Assembly: GCF_028610705.1 (NCBI RefSeq)
Contig: NZ_JAQQWT010000005.1
Location: 240,246-304,245, forward strand
Direction of reading: 5' to 3'
Source of the DNA: Halalkalibacter alkalisediminis
GTDB lineage: Bacteria > Bacillota > Bacilli > Bacillales > Bacillaceae_D
Length of the DNA: 64,000 nt
Shown here in pieces: positions 46,647 to 55,208 of this stretch. The first letter of the stretch is position 1, and every line of letters starts with the position of its first letter. The position numbers and the translations under genes were made by a program. The notes beneath the pieces are model-generated. The model worked only from the letters and a program-made list of their open reading frames with translations, was not told the DNA's origin and made no database searches.

Positions 46647-47186
46647 ATGAAGTTTTTTAGAAATATAGAAGTGCTTCCATCTCTAATCGTTTTAATGCGT
46701 GTTCTTTTTGGACTAGGTTGGTTATTGGCAGGGGTAACTAAACTTACCGAAAAGTCATGGTTTAAACAACCAGGGGTATTTTTGAGCGAGTATCTGATGG
46801 AATCATTACAAAATTCTAATGTCCCGACCTTTTATAAAATTTTCGTAGAGCATGTAGTTTTAGAGCATGTGATGATTTTCAACTATGTTATACCAATCAC
46901 TCAAATTATACTAGGTTTATTTCTTATAGTAGGTTTATTCACCATACCTTCTGTCCTTGCTTGTCTCTTTATGCACATTAACTTTATCCTTTCTGGAAAT
47001 ATGAATTTAATTAGCCTTTTTCTTTATACAAATGCATTTTCATTAATTATTTTCAGAAAAAGTATCTATCACTTCAGTCTTGATAAGTATTTTAATTTAG
47101 AATCTTTATTCGCCATTAGTCTAAACAAAAGAGAAAAAAACGTTTTTTTACCATCTAAAAAAGAAAGTTTACTTCGTAATTCCTAA
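46647..47186 (+). CDS. DoxX/DoxD-like membrane protein
   Basis: This 179-aa protein has four or five hydrophobic helices: VLMRVLFGLGWLLAGVTKL, NYVIPITQIILGLFLIVGLF, SVLACLFMHINFILSG and LISLFLYTNAFSLIIF. The GWLLAGVTKL and ILG.FLIVGLF pattern fits the TQO small subunit DoxD/DoxX superfamily. AGGAGGAG precedes the ATG. Function unknown; no thiosulfate oxidation genes are nearby. Confidence 0.7.
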   Translation: MKFFRNIEVLPSLIVLMRVLFGLGWLLAGVTKLTEKSWFKQPGVFLSEYLMESLQNSNVPTFYKIFVEHVVLEHVMIFNYVIPITQIILGLFLIVGLFTIPSVLACLFMHINFILSGNMNLISLFLYTNAFSLIIFRKSIYHFSLDKYFNLESLFAISLNKREKNVFLPSKKESLLRNS

Positions 47187-47290
47187 ATCAAATTATTGAT
47201 TAAATCTGATAACATTATAGTAATCCAATAAAGCAATCCAAAAATATTTGCCAACACAAAACCGTATAATAAAATTCTAGATACCTTCAA
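47183..47290 (-). CDS. possible 35-aa small membrane protein
   Basis: A minus-strand frame with TTG start at 47290 and AAGGGAG 8 bases upstream encodes one hydrophobic helix (LLYGFVLANIFGLLYWITIM). Its stop codon overlaps the stop of the convergent DoxD-like gene. Short hydrophobic proteins of this kind are common in Bacillus. There is no homology support. Confidence 0.35.
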   Translation of the reverse strand: MKVSRILLYGFVLANIFGLLYWITIMLSDLINNLI

Positions 47291-47361
47291 TATTATGACT
47301 CCCTTACTTAACCTTACTGATAGCTCCTAACAATGGCATTCAAAAATCACTTTATAAAATT

Positions 47362-47398
47362 TAAAACCGTCACTTTGATTAGTAACGGTTTTTAACTT
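47362..47398 (+). terminator. terminator-like hairpin
   Basis: AAAACCGTCACT pairs with AGTAACGGTTTT (one mismatch), followed by TAACTTTATTTT. It ends the DoxD-like transcript. Confidence 0.6.
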
Positions 47399-47413
47399 TA
47401 TTTTATCAGCTTT

Positions 47414-47457
47414 GTACTATTTATGATATGACTCACCACTGTGTACCTAAATGAAAT
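47414..47457 (+). repeat. dispersed hairpin repeat, copy 4
   Basis: The copy contains TATTTATGATATGACTCACC and ends CTAAATGAAAT. The core is recognisable; the stems carry mutations. Confidence 0.6.
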
Positions 47458-47758
47458 TTTTAATATTTATAAAGACTGGTTAAATTTATTAAGATAAAAA
47501 TAAATACCTGCTTGTTCATATCTATAAACCGATTAACATCGTCCTAGCCGTTCGCCATTTTACAGGTTGTAGATCCTTCACTACCCATAACCCTCCTTAT
47601 AAATTAATAATATTCTTACCTTCCTAACTCCATCTTTCTCTCTGCTCTACACTTATCGAAATTGCTGTATAAACATCTTTTCTATTAATTATTTTATTTA
47701 GATACTATTCTAATCAAAACTTGGTAATCCTATATAAAAAAACGAAAGGGATTATACG
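47458..47758. other. 301-bp AT-rich leader before the GMC pair
   Basis: No gene or strong hairpin seen. It probably carries the promoter of the downstream oxidoreductase genes. Confidence 0.4.
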
Positions 47759-48493
47759 ATGAAGCCACCTAAAAGCGAGTCTAGTTTCACTCATCAGCAG
47801 AAAAGAAGTTTTTTTAATGACTTCAAAGAATCATTAACGACTTTAGTATCAAATTATTCACCTTCTGAGTCTCCACCAAAACCGATACAGTTACCATTAA
47901 AAACGGGTCAAACGAGTACTGCTCACACCCGAGCGACCTTTATGGCTTTCGCAGATGCTGTTATTCCTTCAACGAATGGTGCATTAGACTTACGGCTTGA
48001 TGATTATCTCATCTTTGGGTTAGATCATTATATCTCGATCCAAGGACAATGGGGGATGAATAACATTCAACTGTCCTCTGTAACTGCTGGAGTACTCGAT
48101 GCAGGTGCCAAGCAACTTATTCTCTCACAAAAAGTCCAAGAGACGCCTAATCATTCAATCTTTCCAGAAGGAGGGCCATTTTCTTCCCTTTCAGTGAATG
48201 ATCGATTCGAAGCCATTCATTTATTAGAAAATGGACAAGTTGATATGGAGAGTCTTCCCCCTCCTTTTCAAGGAAATTTAGGTTTAGTAGAAAATATTTT
48301 AGGTAACCTTCATCAAATGATCTTGCTTGGTTATTATTCCGAATGGTTTTCTCTTGGTACCACTCGTTTAGCCCCTCCAGAAAACCGGAAAATCGAAAGG
48401 CCCTTTATGACATGGGATTTAGTTCATTATCCAGGTCCTGCTTTTGGCTATCGCGACCTGCGTGGATTTCTTGTAAAAAATTTTTCTGAATAG
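47759..48493 (+). CDS. gluconate 2-dehydrogenase subunit 3-like protein
   Basis: This 244-aa protein is related to the small subunit of membrane gluconate/sugar dehydrogenases (FMAFADAVIPSTNGALDLRLDDYLIFGLDHYI; LLGYYSEWFSLGTTR; GPAFGYRDLRGFLV). No obvious Tat or Sec signal is visible: the N-terminus is Lys/Ser/Phe-rich, without a twin arginine. AAAGGGATTATACG precedes the ATG at 47759. It ends 12 bases before the GMC oxidoreductase and should be its partner. Confidence 0.7.
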   Translation: MKPPKSESSFTHQQKRSFFNDFKESLTTLVSNYSPSESPPKPIQLPLKTGQTSTAHTRATFMAFADAVIPSTNGALDLRLDDYLIFGLDHYISIQGQWGMNNIQLSSVTAGVLDAGAKQLILSQKVQETPNHSIFPEGGPFSSLSVNDRFEAIHLLENGQVDMESLPPPFQGNLGLVENILGNLHQMILLGYYSEWFSLGTTRLAPPENRKIERPFMTWDLVHYPGPAFGYRDLRGFLVKNFSE

Positions 48494-48505
48494 AAGGTGT
48501 ACGCT

Positions 48506-50215
48506 ATGAATGTTGATGCTGATGTGATCATCATTGGGGCTGGCGGTGGAGGAGCCGTGGCTGCAAAAGAATTGGGAGAGTTAGGAGTGAACGTTCTCAT
48601 TCTTGAAGCAGGTCCTTGGTATGGAAATAAGAAATGGAGCCATCCTAATCAAAGTCGCGGATCAGTGAGTAGCTCTAGCCCCAAGGACCTGGACATTAAT
48701 CTCTTTCGACAACAATATACCAAATTCGAACACTCTATGAACGATACGACATCTGGTCGTTTCCGCTGGGGACCTGCTGATCGCAGGCGTGCTCCTTGGC
48801 AGCGAATGATCCCTGCTGGTGGGAAACTTTGGCAAGCGACTGGTGTCGGCGGAACGACTCAACATTATTGGGCTAATTCTCCGCGAGCTTATTCAACGGC
48901 AATTGATGATGTTTGGCCGATTTCGTATCGCGAGTTACTGCCATACTATGAAAAAGTCGAAGCAACATTACCTGTTCGCCCTGCACCTACCACTGCAAAA
49001 GAAGAAATGTTTTACTATGGAGCAAAAAAAGCCGGGTGGTCCTTTATTAATACATTTAATCCGACAGAACCTGGCTATCGTCCACAGCCAAATGCCATTT
49101 TACATCCAAATAAACGACTAATGGATACGAGCCACAGCTTAGAGGAAATATCTAAATTAGAGGGTTGTACTCTATGCGGTCATTGTGTCAATGGCTGCCC
49201 GCACGGTCCATCAATGGACAAAGTAGCAAAACGCTCGACTAACGTCAGTTATGTTCCTCTTGCACTAGCCACTGGAAATGTGGAAATTCGGCCTAACACT
49301 TATACGACAAAAATATTAACTGAGCACGATCCAAACGGAGAGTTACGAGCCGTTGGAGTGGAATATAGAGATACGTGGACAGGCGAGAAAGGAGAATTAT
49401 ACGCAAATGTAGTTATCATGGCAGCAGGCTGTATCGAGAGTCCACGGTTATGGCTTAATTCACAACTTCCGTATAATTCTTGGGTTGGACGAGGATTGAC
49501 AAACCATTATTGGGATTGGATTACTGGCGTATTTGATGAAAAAGACATTTTCGGTATATTAGGACAAAAAAACATTAATCCATTTGTTGGTCCAACGTCT
49601 GGCGGGAGATTGGATTACCCTGGGTTAGGATGTATTCAGCCTTCTGGTGTAAGTCCTGGTTTGTTTTCAGCGTTAACTTTTGGTTTTAGTCAGAGCGGCT
49701 ATTCATTCAAACAAGACCTTTCCTCTCAAGATCCATGGGATTTACAGGGACGATTGGTTGGAGATGAGCTAAAAAAATGGATGCTTAACTACCAAAATAC
49801 TTTAAGTATTATGATTCTTACCGATGACCAACCTCATAAGAGAAATGGTGTATCACTTGATCCAATATTAAAAGATGAACATGGTCCTATTCCTGTTATT
49901 CGCTATACAACAAGCAAAGAAGATAAGAAAAAAAGAGACCAATTAGCGAAAATTTCCGCAGAGATTTTACTCAAGGCTGGAGCAAAAAAGATTATTCGTA
50001 CCAATTGGCCAGCCCATTTATTTGTCCATATTGAATCCACCATGCGCATGGGTCATGTCGTTGATGATATTTGTGAAGCATACCAAGTAAAAAGACTATT
50101 TATCGCTGATAACAGCGTTCACTATAATGGCATTGGCGGGCCAAATCCTACTCTTACCACACAAGCTTTAGCAACACGGACGGCAGAGAAGGTAGCAAGC
50201 AAATATTTTAGTTGA
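48506..50215 (+). CDS. GMC-family FAD oxidoreductase with a ferredoxin-like cysteine motif
   Basis: This 569-aa large subunit of a sugar/alcohol dehydrogenase has the FAD motif VIIIGAGGGGAVAAKELGELGVNVLILEAG at residues ~7-36. GGKLWQATGVGGTTQHYWANSPR is GMC signature 1, and IADNSVHYNGIGGPNPTLT near the C-terminus carries the catalytic His/Asn. CTLCGHCVNGCPHG (about 220-233) has the Cx2Cx2Cx3CP spacing of [4Fe-4S] ferredoxins, so an Fe-S cluster is likely, as in FAD-glucose dehydrogenases. I use ATG 48506 with AAGGTG 6 bases upstream, not GTG 48497. The electron acceptor is probably a cytochrome or quinone not encoded here. Confidence 0.85.
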   Translation: MNVDADVIIIGAGGGGAVAAKELGELGVNVLILEAGPWYGNKKWSHPNQSRGSVSSSSPKDLDINLFRQQYTKFEHSMNDTTSGRFRWGPADRRRAPWQRMIPAGGKLWQATGVGGTTQHYWANSPRAYSTAIDDVWPISYRELLPYYEKVEATLPVRPAPTTAKEEMFYYGAKKAGWSFINTFNPTEPGYRPQPNAILHPNKRLMDTSHSLEEISKLEGCTLCGHCVNGCPHGPSMDKVAKRSTNVSYVPLALATGNVEIRPNTYTTKILTEHDPNGELRAVGVEYRDTWTGEKGELYANVVIMAAGCIESPRLWLNSQLPYNSWVGRGLTNHYWDWITGVFDEKDIFGILGQKNINPFVGPTSGGRLDYPGLGCIQPSGVSPGLFSALTFGFSQSGYSFKQDLSSQDPWDLQGRLVGDELKKWMLNYQNTLSIMILTDDQPHKRNGVSLDPILKDEHGPIPVIRYTTSKEDKKKRDQLAKISAEILLKAGAKKIIRTNWPAHLFVHIESTMRMGHVVDDICEAYQVKRLFIADNSVHYNGIGGPNPTLTTQALATRTAEKVASKYFS

Positions 50216-50340
50216 GCATGCTTTTTTCATATCCTTTCAGTTCAGAGAATATAAGTGGTCACACACAGGAATACTTTAGTATGAGTAATATTCTTATGAA
50301 CATGCTCTTAAAAATTAATAGAGACAAAGGATGCGATTAC

Positions 50341-50865
50341 ATGAAAGAGCGAAAATTACTACATATCATTACTGCAATAGGCATAGCAGGTTGGGCGTTG
50401 TTATTCCGTCGAAAAGGTGACTTTAAAGATTGGTTTCTCATTTATCTTTTTAAAACATTGGTTTCTACATTAATTGATAGTCCCGTCACAAAAGCTAAAT
50501 ATGTTCAATATCCGAATAGATATTTTTCAAAACTTTTTGATTCAAACATTGTGTTTCTATACATTTTGTTCCCTCTATCATGTGTTATGTACAACCAACT
50601 TACTTATAAAATGAAACCTATGAAAACTATTTTTAGTGTATTCCTTTTTAGTGTGCCAATGGCCCTGATTGAAAATATACTTGAAAAAAACACAAATCTC
50701 GTTGAATATAGAAAAGGTTGGAATGGATATTATACTGTTGCAGTCCTGTCTGTTACATTCTGGATTGTTCGATTATTCATTGAAGGAATTCGGTTTATAG
50801 AAAAAAAGCGAAAGCCTGCTGACGATACCCCTAAACAAGAATTTAGTAGAGTTGAGTTCTATTGA
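50341..50865 (+). CDS. CBO0543-family membrane protein
   Basis: This 174-aa protein has about five membrane helices. It contains FKDWFLIYLFKTLVSTLIDSP, YPNRYFSKLFDSNIVFLYILFPLSCVMYNQLTYK and ENILEKNTNLVEYRKGWNGYY, the hallmarks of the CBO0543 family of Firmicutes, whose function is unknown. ATG 50341 has AAAGGATG upstream. The frame reaches back to 50212 but overlaps the GMC gene without a good start. Confidence 0.75.
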   Translation: MKERKLLHIITAIGIAGWALLFRRKGDFKDWFLIYLFKTLVSTLIDSPVTKAKYVQYPNRYFSKLFDSNIVFLYILFPLSCVMYNQLTYKMKPMKTIFSVFLFSVPMALIENILEKNTNLVEYRKGWNGYYTVAVLSVTFWIVRLFIEGIRFIEKKRKPADDTPKQEFSRVEFY

Positions 50866-50891
50866 ATTTTCCCTTTAATTGATCAAAACAG

Positions 50892-50931
50892 AAAACGCCA
50901 CTGACTTATATATATCAGTGGCGTTTTAAAT
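50892..50931 (+). terminator. terminator after the CBO0543 gene
   Basis: AAACGCCACTGA pairs with TCAGTGGCGTTT and is followed by TAAATG. Confidence 0.8.
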
Positions 50932-50940
50932 GTTTTTAAT

Positions 50941-50989
50941 CTCACCTACTAATGATACGGTTCCACGTAATGTATGTAAACACAAATTT
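50941..50989 (+). repeat. dispersed hairpin repeat, copy 5
   Basis: The copy contains CTCACCTACTAATGATACGG followed by TTCCACGTA (inner stem TACG/CGTA). The right outer arm is lost. Confidence 0.65.
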
Positions 50990-51187
50990 CTATTTGACCA
51001 TAAAGTATATATCAGCATTTAAATAGAAAGCACCAAGCTTAGTAGCCAACCGCAAACATTATTCCCAATTGGGATGTTATTCTGCTTAACCAAGTCGGTG
51101 TTTGAGTTACTTTTATCGGATAAATCGAATAAATATTTGAACCGAGAGTAACACTACACATAAAACTAATGTGGGGGTATTAATGAC

Positions 51188-51664
51188 ATGAAACAGATTA
51201 TTCTCTGGTCACTCTTGATATTGCCTTGGGCGTCCTTGTTTTTTTTGAAAATGGATACTGTGCGCAGGTACATGCCGGTCGCTCTCTTTATGACCGTTAT
51301 TCATACCTTGGCATATCAAGCGGCTTACCATTACGGATGGTGGAAAGAGACAGGTTCCAGTCTGTTCGGGTGGGATAAAGTCGTCCCGGTTCCTTGGGTG
51401 TATGGAGCATATTTAGTTATAGTTATCTGGATATTCCGCTTTACTTTCGGGAAATTTTGGATGTATTTGACTGTTAATATACTTTTGGACGGGTTATTTA
51501 TGTACATCGTTTACCCGGTATGGCAACGGATGGGGCTTGTTTCGAGTGAATCGACTTTGTCTACAATAGCTATTGTTGCTATGATGATCGGTTTTGCGTT
51601 AATCATCTATCTGTATCAACTGTGGCAGGACGACGTGTTCAAACAACCCAAAGCCAACGCATAA
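51188..51664 (+). CDS. hypothetical five-helix membrane protein
   Basis: This 158-aa hydrophobic protein has helices at about 4-21, 29-47, 72-88, 92-112 and 124-144. WKETGSSLFGWDKVVPVPWVYGAYL sits between helices 2 and 3. It vaguely resembles CBO0543-neighbourhood membrane proteins. Base composition is GC-richer than the surroundings, which may mean separate origin. ATG at 51188; GTGGGGGTATTAATGAC upstream is a plausible ribosome site. Function unknown. Confidence 0.65.
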   Translation: MKQIILWSLLILPWASLFFLKMDTVRRYMPVALFMTVIHTLAYQAAYHYGWWKETGSSLFGWDKVVPVPWVYGAYLVIVIWIFRFTFGKFWMYLTVNILLDGLFMYIVYPVWQRMGLVSSESTLSTIAIVAMMIGFALIIYLYQLWQDDVFKQPKANA

Positions 51665-51746
51665 TTGACCAAGAACTGTCTTGATGTCCCCTTCATTGGA
51701 GAAGGAAAGCGAAGTAACCGAAAACATGGATATCTCCGATTCAAAG

Positions 51747-51917
51747 ACTTGTCCACGTTGACTTTATAATAGCGATTACCTTGCTCCACAAACTGTACGA
51801 AGCAGTAGTTTCCGCACATTCTACATTGGTTTTGGCCTGCACCTTGCTAGGCCTTTTTATTGCGAAGATGGCCGCAGCTGTGAGAATCGGTGCATTTGCC
51901 ACAAGGATTCTCCTCTG
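51747..51917 (+). pseudogene. coding-like remnant, possible decayed membrane protein
   Basis: A plus-strand frame reading HVDFIIAITLLHKLYEAVVS, then AHSTLVLACTLLGLFIAKMA and AAVRIGAFATRILL, ends at the TGA at 51915-51917. It has no start in frame, and the reading frame breaks just upstream. GC content resembles the preceding membrane gene, so both may belong to one imported segment. Confidence 0.35.
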
Positions 51918-51945
51918 AATCAAATGATACTCCTTGCTTATGCTT

Positions 51946-51984
51946 CTATTTATGGTACGGTTCAGCGAACATCCCCTAAGAACA
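51946..51984 (+). repeat. dispersed hairpin repeat, copy 6
   Basis: CTATTTATGGTACGGTTCAG is the recognisable core, followed by CGAACATCCCCTAAG. Confidence 0.6.
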
Positions 51985-52240
51985 TGGTTAATTTCAAATA
52001 TAAGGTATTCATCTATATAATGTTTTTAAGATTTTATATTTATAGTGGGAACTTTGAAAAAGATGTTATCTTTCCATTCATTCTATAGTCAATTGTTTTA
52101 TTGTCGTTTTACCTAATATTTTTGTAATAAGAAAGAGTAAAAAAATCCGATTATAACTTTGAAGGATCCTAAATTTCAAAAGGATACCTGCCCTTAGCTA
52201 TATTCATTGGCGGAGGAGCAGGTACTTTGTTTATTTAAGC

Positions 52241-52275
52241 GACTATTTATGATACGAAACGAATCTAAATGAGGG
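52241..52275 (+). repeat. dispersed hairpin repeat, copy 7
   Basis: GACTATTTATGATACGAAAC is followed by GAATCTAAATGAGG. The right outer arm is intact and the inner stem is shortened. Confidence 0.65.
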
Positions 52276-52286
52276 AAATAATTACG

Positions 52287-52313
52287 CCCTCCAGTAAAAG
52301 GAGGGTTTCTCGA
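52287..52313 (-). terminator. small hairpin downstream of the 50-aa ORF
   Basis: CCCTCC pairs with GGAGGG across AGTAAAA. It lies 30-56 bases beyond the stop at 52343 on the minus strand. Confidence 0.45.
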
Positions 52314-52342
52314 CGAACTTTATATAATAAATACTTTCTATT

Positions 52343-52495
52343 TTAAGATTGTACCAATTGGCGTCGGGATGCGAATTTATACCCTCCATAGTATCTGTCA
52401 AATCTATCATACTTATCCTGAGCTTCTGCACCCATTTCTCTCGTTTTATCTAATCCCGCATTCGCTATCTTTCCTACTGTGTTCCAAAACCCCAT
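52343..52495 (-). CDS. 50-aa small protein, unrecognised
   Basis: ATG at 52495 is preceded by GGGGGGATTGAC, a strong ribosome site. The product starts MGFWNTVGKIANAGLDKTRE and continues into a Tyr/Arg-rich tail (DKYDRFDRYYGGYKFASRRQ). It is charged, soluble and probably helical in the first half. Small Bacillus proteins beginning with a similar GFWNTVG pattern would fit a spore or stress peptide, but I cannot name a family. Confidence 0.55.
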   Translation of the reverse strand: MGFWNTVGKIANAGLDKTREMGAEAQDKYDRFDRYYGGYKFASRRQLVQS

Positions 52496-52659
52496 GTCAA
52501 TCCCCCCCTAATTAAATCTCTTCTGCTTTCTTTCTTGCCTTGTCTGAGGCACTGCCAGTCTGAAAGGGACAAATAAACTGCATAAGCTCACGATTTCACC
52601 TCGTTCACTTTCCGAGGTACATATATGGAAAATGAAGGTAAATCATTTAAATCAATTAA

Positions 52660-52696
52660 CCCCCTTCAAATTAATGAAGAGGGTTTTTTTATCTCT
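52660..52696 (+). terminator. T-tailed hairpin
   Basis: AACCCCCTTC pairs with GAAGAGGGTT (one mismatch) and is followed by TTTTTTA. It faces the end of the YjcZ-like gene from the plus strand; its plus-strand transcript is not evident. Confidence 0.55.
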
Positions 52697-52739
52697 AAGT
52701 TGGGGTAAGTGAGAGCACCTACCCACTTCGACACTTACA

Positions 52740-52991
52740 TTAGCATTTAGGGAAACTACATCCCACAATGATTAATAAAATAAACAACACAACAATTAAA
52801 GTAAAGTCTTTCCCACGAGCAGGAGCGGCATAACCATAACCATAACCATAACCATAACCATAACCATAAGCAGGGGCAGCAGAATATGGCATAGGTGCAT
52901 CCGTTATTCCAGCCACCATAGTAGGCGGTATATTAGGTGGTACATTTACTCCTGCCATCATATTAGGAGGTATATTTACGTTATCATACAT
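52740..52991 (-). CDS. YjcZ-family sporulation peptide with Gly-Tyr repeat
   Basis: This 83-aa protein has a Pro/Asn-rich head ([20 protein letters not shown]), a (GY)7 run encoded by repeated CATAAC hexamers at 52830-52869, then [18 protein letters not shown], the C-terminal helix typical of YjcZ sporulation proteins. AGGAAGTG precedes ATG 52991. Most family members are about 30-50 aa, so this one has an extra N-terminal region. Spore association is inferred from the family. Confidence 0.8.
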   Translation of the reverse strand: MYDNVNIPPNMMAGVNVPPNIPPTMVAGITDAPMPYSAAPAYGYGYGYGYGYGYAAPARGKDFTLIVVLFILLIIVGCSFPKC

Positions 52992-53261
52992 ATTTTAGCA
53001 CTTCCTTTTCGGTTAGTATATTTACACTACATTATACTCACCTATGTGGAATGTGAACCTGTTTACCTAATAAATGGGTGGGTGTCACTGTTTTGGGACA
53101 GAGCGACAGATTTATTGCATGCTTGTCACTACCCGAGTAGTGTAAAATTTTCCCCATTAATTACTTGAAAATAAATAATAATAGCCGTAACTGTTGTAAT
53201 AATAATAGTAAATCCAGCCCCAAATGTCTCCATGATTCTGTTGCATTAGGATGAATGCCTA

Positions 53262-53397
53262 TCATTTTTTAGGTTTAATAGGGCCATCTATTTTATGAAT
53301 GTTAAAGTACCTTAAACGAATATCATTCGCTAAGAAAATAATAATACCATCACGATTTGATGTTTTAAATATGTGTTCATAATGTTCAATTCAAAAG
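53262..53397 (-). pseudogene. C-terminal remnant of an unidentified gene
   Basis: A 44-codon frame without start reads EHYEHIFKTSNRDGIIIFLA, then NDIRLRYFNIHKIDGPIKPK. It is protein-like in composition, but no family is recognised. Confidence 0.35.
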
Positions 53398-53660
53398 GTT
53401 GGAAATGAAATAAAGGATTTTCCCTCGTATACAAAATCAAAAAAGATAAGAACAAAACAAATAATACCATTGAAAGTAACTTGTAAGCATGTAATTAATA
53501 TTTACTAAGGAAAAAAATTATGTATTTGTTATTAAGCAAATTGAAAACACTATTCATCTTCTATATATTCTAATATCCTAGGGTTTATGAAGAGTACTCA
53601 ATAAAACAAGCTGGCACACTAAAAAAGATTGACTGTAAAATGTTTCAGCCAATCTAAAGT

Positions 53661-53704
53661 AAACTCATTTACTTATGATACGGTTCTCCGTAGTGTATAA
53701 CTGA
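53661..53704 (+). repeat. dispersed hairpin repeat, copy 8
   Basis: ACTCATTTACTTATGATACG is followed by GTTCTCCGTA, with an intact inner stem TACGG-TTCT-CCGTA. The right outer arm is lost. Confidence 0.75.
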
Positions 53705-53975
53705 TATTTTTTAATTTATAAGCTTCAATAAAATTATGGTCGAGTTAAGTAATCTTCCTCTATGTATCCATTATAAAGTTCATACGTTTGAAATCTTTAG
53801 ATAAATAAAAGGCCTGAGGGATAGGAGGCTCTCTCCTCATAATGGGTTCGTTCTCCCTAAAAAAGAGAGTTTATAATAGTAAATGACTTAAACTCTATAA
53901 GAGCGTGTTTAAAAAGATGGCAACGGGTCCACACGCTACAAGGCGCTCATTGCTAGAGTCTGTTCAAAAAAACTT

Positions 53976-54029
53976 GAATTAAACCTTTAAAACCTACCTT
54001 GTTAGAGGTAAGTTTTAAAGGTTTAATTC
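53976..54029. other. 54-bp near-perfect palindrome
   Basis: GAATTAAACCTTTAAAAC at the left is inverted at the right (GTTTTAAAGGTTTAATTC). The stem is about 24 bp with one or two mismatches and a 6-base loop. There is no T run. It lies about 200 bases beyond the sugar transporter operon and could act as a two-way transcript end. Confidence 0.65.
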
Positions 54030-54230
54030 TACTTTATAATTTTACAAAGTTTAATGCTTAGTAGAAAAGACTCTTGATTACCTTTTAAGTACAACTCATT
54101 CTTTCTCCAGACTACGAAATGCTTGCTATTAATGAACCAGAATTCACAAAAACTTTCACAGAAAGTAATAAGTCATACATTTGAGTACAGCGAACCTGAC
54201 TATTTATTTTTCATATTCAATCACTAGTAA

Positions 54231-55208
54231 TTAGACTCTTTTCCGTAACCGATCTAGTAGTACAGCTATGACAATGACTAAACCTTTAACTACTTGCTGC
54301 CAATAATAATCAACATTTAATAAAGTCATACCATTCGTAAGAACAGCTACTATTAATACCCCGATAATGGTACCTTGTATACGACCAAATCCACCAACAA
54401 AGCTAGTACCTCCTAAAATAACTGCAGCAATCGCATCGAGCTCAGCCCCAACACCAACCATCGGCTGACCTGTGAACAAGCGACCTGCCATGACCACCCC
54501 TGCTACACCTGCTAACATACCACTTATAGAATAGACATTGATTAACGTTCTCTCTACTTTAATACCTGTTAACCGTGAAGCCTCTTCATTACCACCAACT
54601 GAATAAATGTGGCGCCCAAACATCGTATATTTAAGCATAATAAACATAACAATATAAACTAAGGTCATGACATATATAGGCGTAGGGATCCCTAAAATGT
54701 AACCGGAACCAATAAATTTGAAGTTTTCCGATGCTAATACAACAGGATATCCTCCTGTAATAACAAAAGCTAAACCTCTAACATAAGTCATACTACCCAG
54801 GGTAACGATAAACGAAGGTAATTTAGGTTTTGCTGTGAAATATCCATTAATAGCTCCCACTAAATAACCTACTCCAACACCAGCTAACATTGCTATAGGA
54901 ACCGGTACACCTGCATTTGAAAGCATTACAGAAATAACGCCAGATAATGCTAATATTGAACCAACCGATAAATCAATACCGCCTGTTAATATAACTAAAG
55001 TCATCCCGGCTGCAAGAATGGCTGTAATCGAGCTTTGTCTGAGTATGTTCAAAATATTACTTGGGTCAGTAAAATTCGGTGCAACAATCATCATTACGAC
55101 AATTAACAAAAAAAGGATAATTACCATACCTAAGTTATTGAAAATTTGCTGAGAACGTTTTTTAAATGACACCCGTGTTTGAACTGATTCTTGTGGATTT
55201 ATATTCAT
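54231..55208 (-). CDS. RbsC-like sugar ABC transporter permease
   Basis: This 325-aa, roughly 8-10-helix permease of the ribose/xylose/galactose class has AAGMTLVILTGGIDLSVGSILALSG (family signature, about 66-90) and GAELDAIAAVILGGTSFVGGFGRIQGTIIGVLIVAVLTNGMTLL. Its start overlaps the stop of the ATPase gene by one base (55208), so the two are translationally coupled. Third gene of the operon. Confidence 0.9.
   Translation of the reverse strand: MNINPQESVQTRVSFKKRSQQIFNNLGMVIILFLLIVVMMIVAPNFTDPSNILNILRQSSITAILAAGMTLVILTGGIDLSVGSILALSGVISVMLSNAGVPVPIAMLAGVGVGYLVGAINGYFTAKPKLPSFIVTLGSMTYVRGLAFVITGGYPVVLASENFKFIGSGYILGIPTPIYVMTLVYIVMFIMLKYTMFGRHIYSVGGNEEASRLTGIKVERTLINVYSISGMLAGVAGVVMAGRLFTGQPMVGVGAELDAIAAVILGGTSFVGGFGRIQGTIIGVLIVAVLTNGMTLLNVDYYWQQVVKGLVIVIAVLLDRLRKRV

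Larger units (their letters stand above)
52992..54230. other. 1.2-kb gene-poor region with relics
   Basis: It holds two short coding-like stretches on the minus strand. One, at 53129-53233, is a 34-codon hydrophobic peptide without ribosome site. The other ends at 53262. It also holds hairpin-repeat copy 8 and a 54-bp palindrome at 53976-54029. No complete gene is supported. Confidence 0.5.

Noticed and set aside
52830..52869. Microsatellite-like CATAAC repeat as a stand-alone repeat locus
   Set aside because: It is the in-frame Gly-Tyr run of the YjcZ-like peptide.
53129..53233. 34-aa hydrophobic minus-strand ORF
   Set aside because: It has a plausible membrane helix but no ribosome site and no neighbour support.
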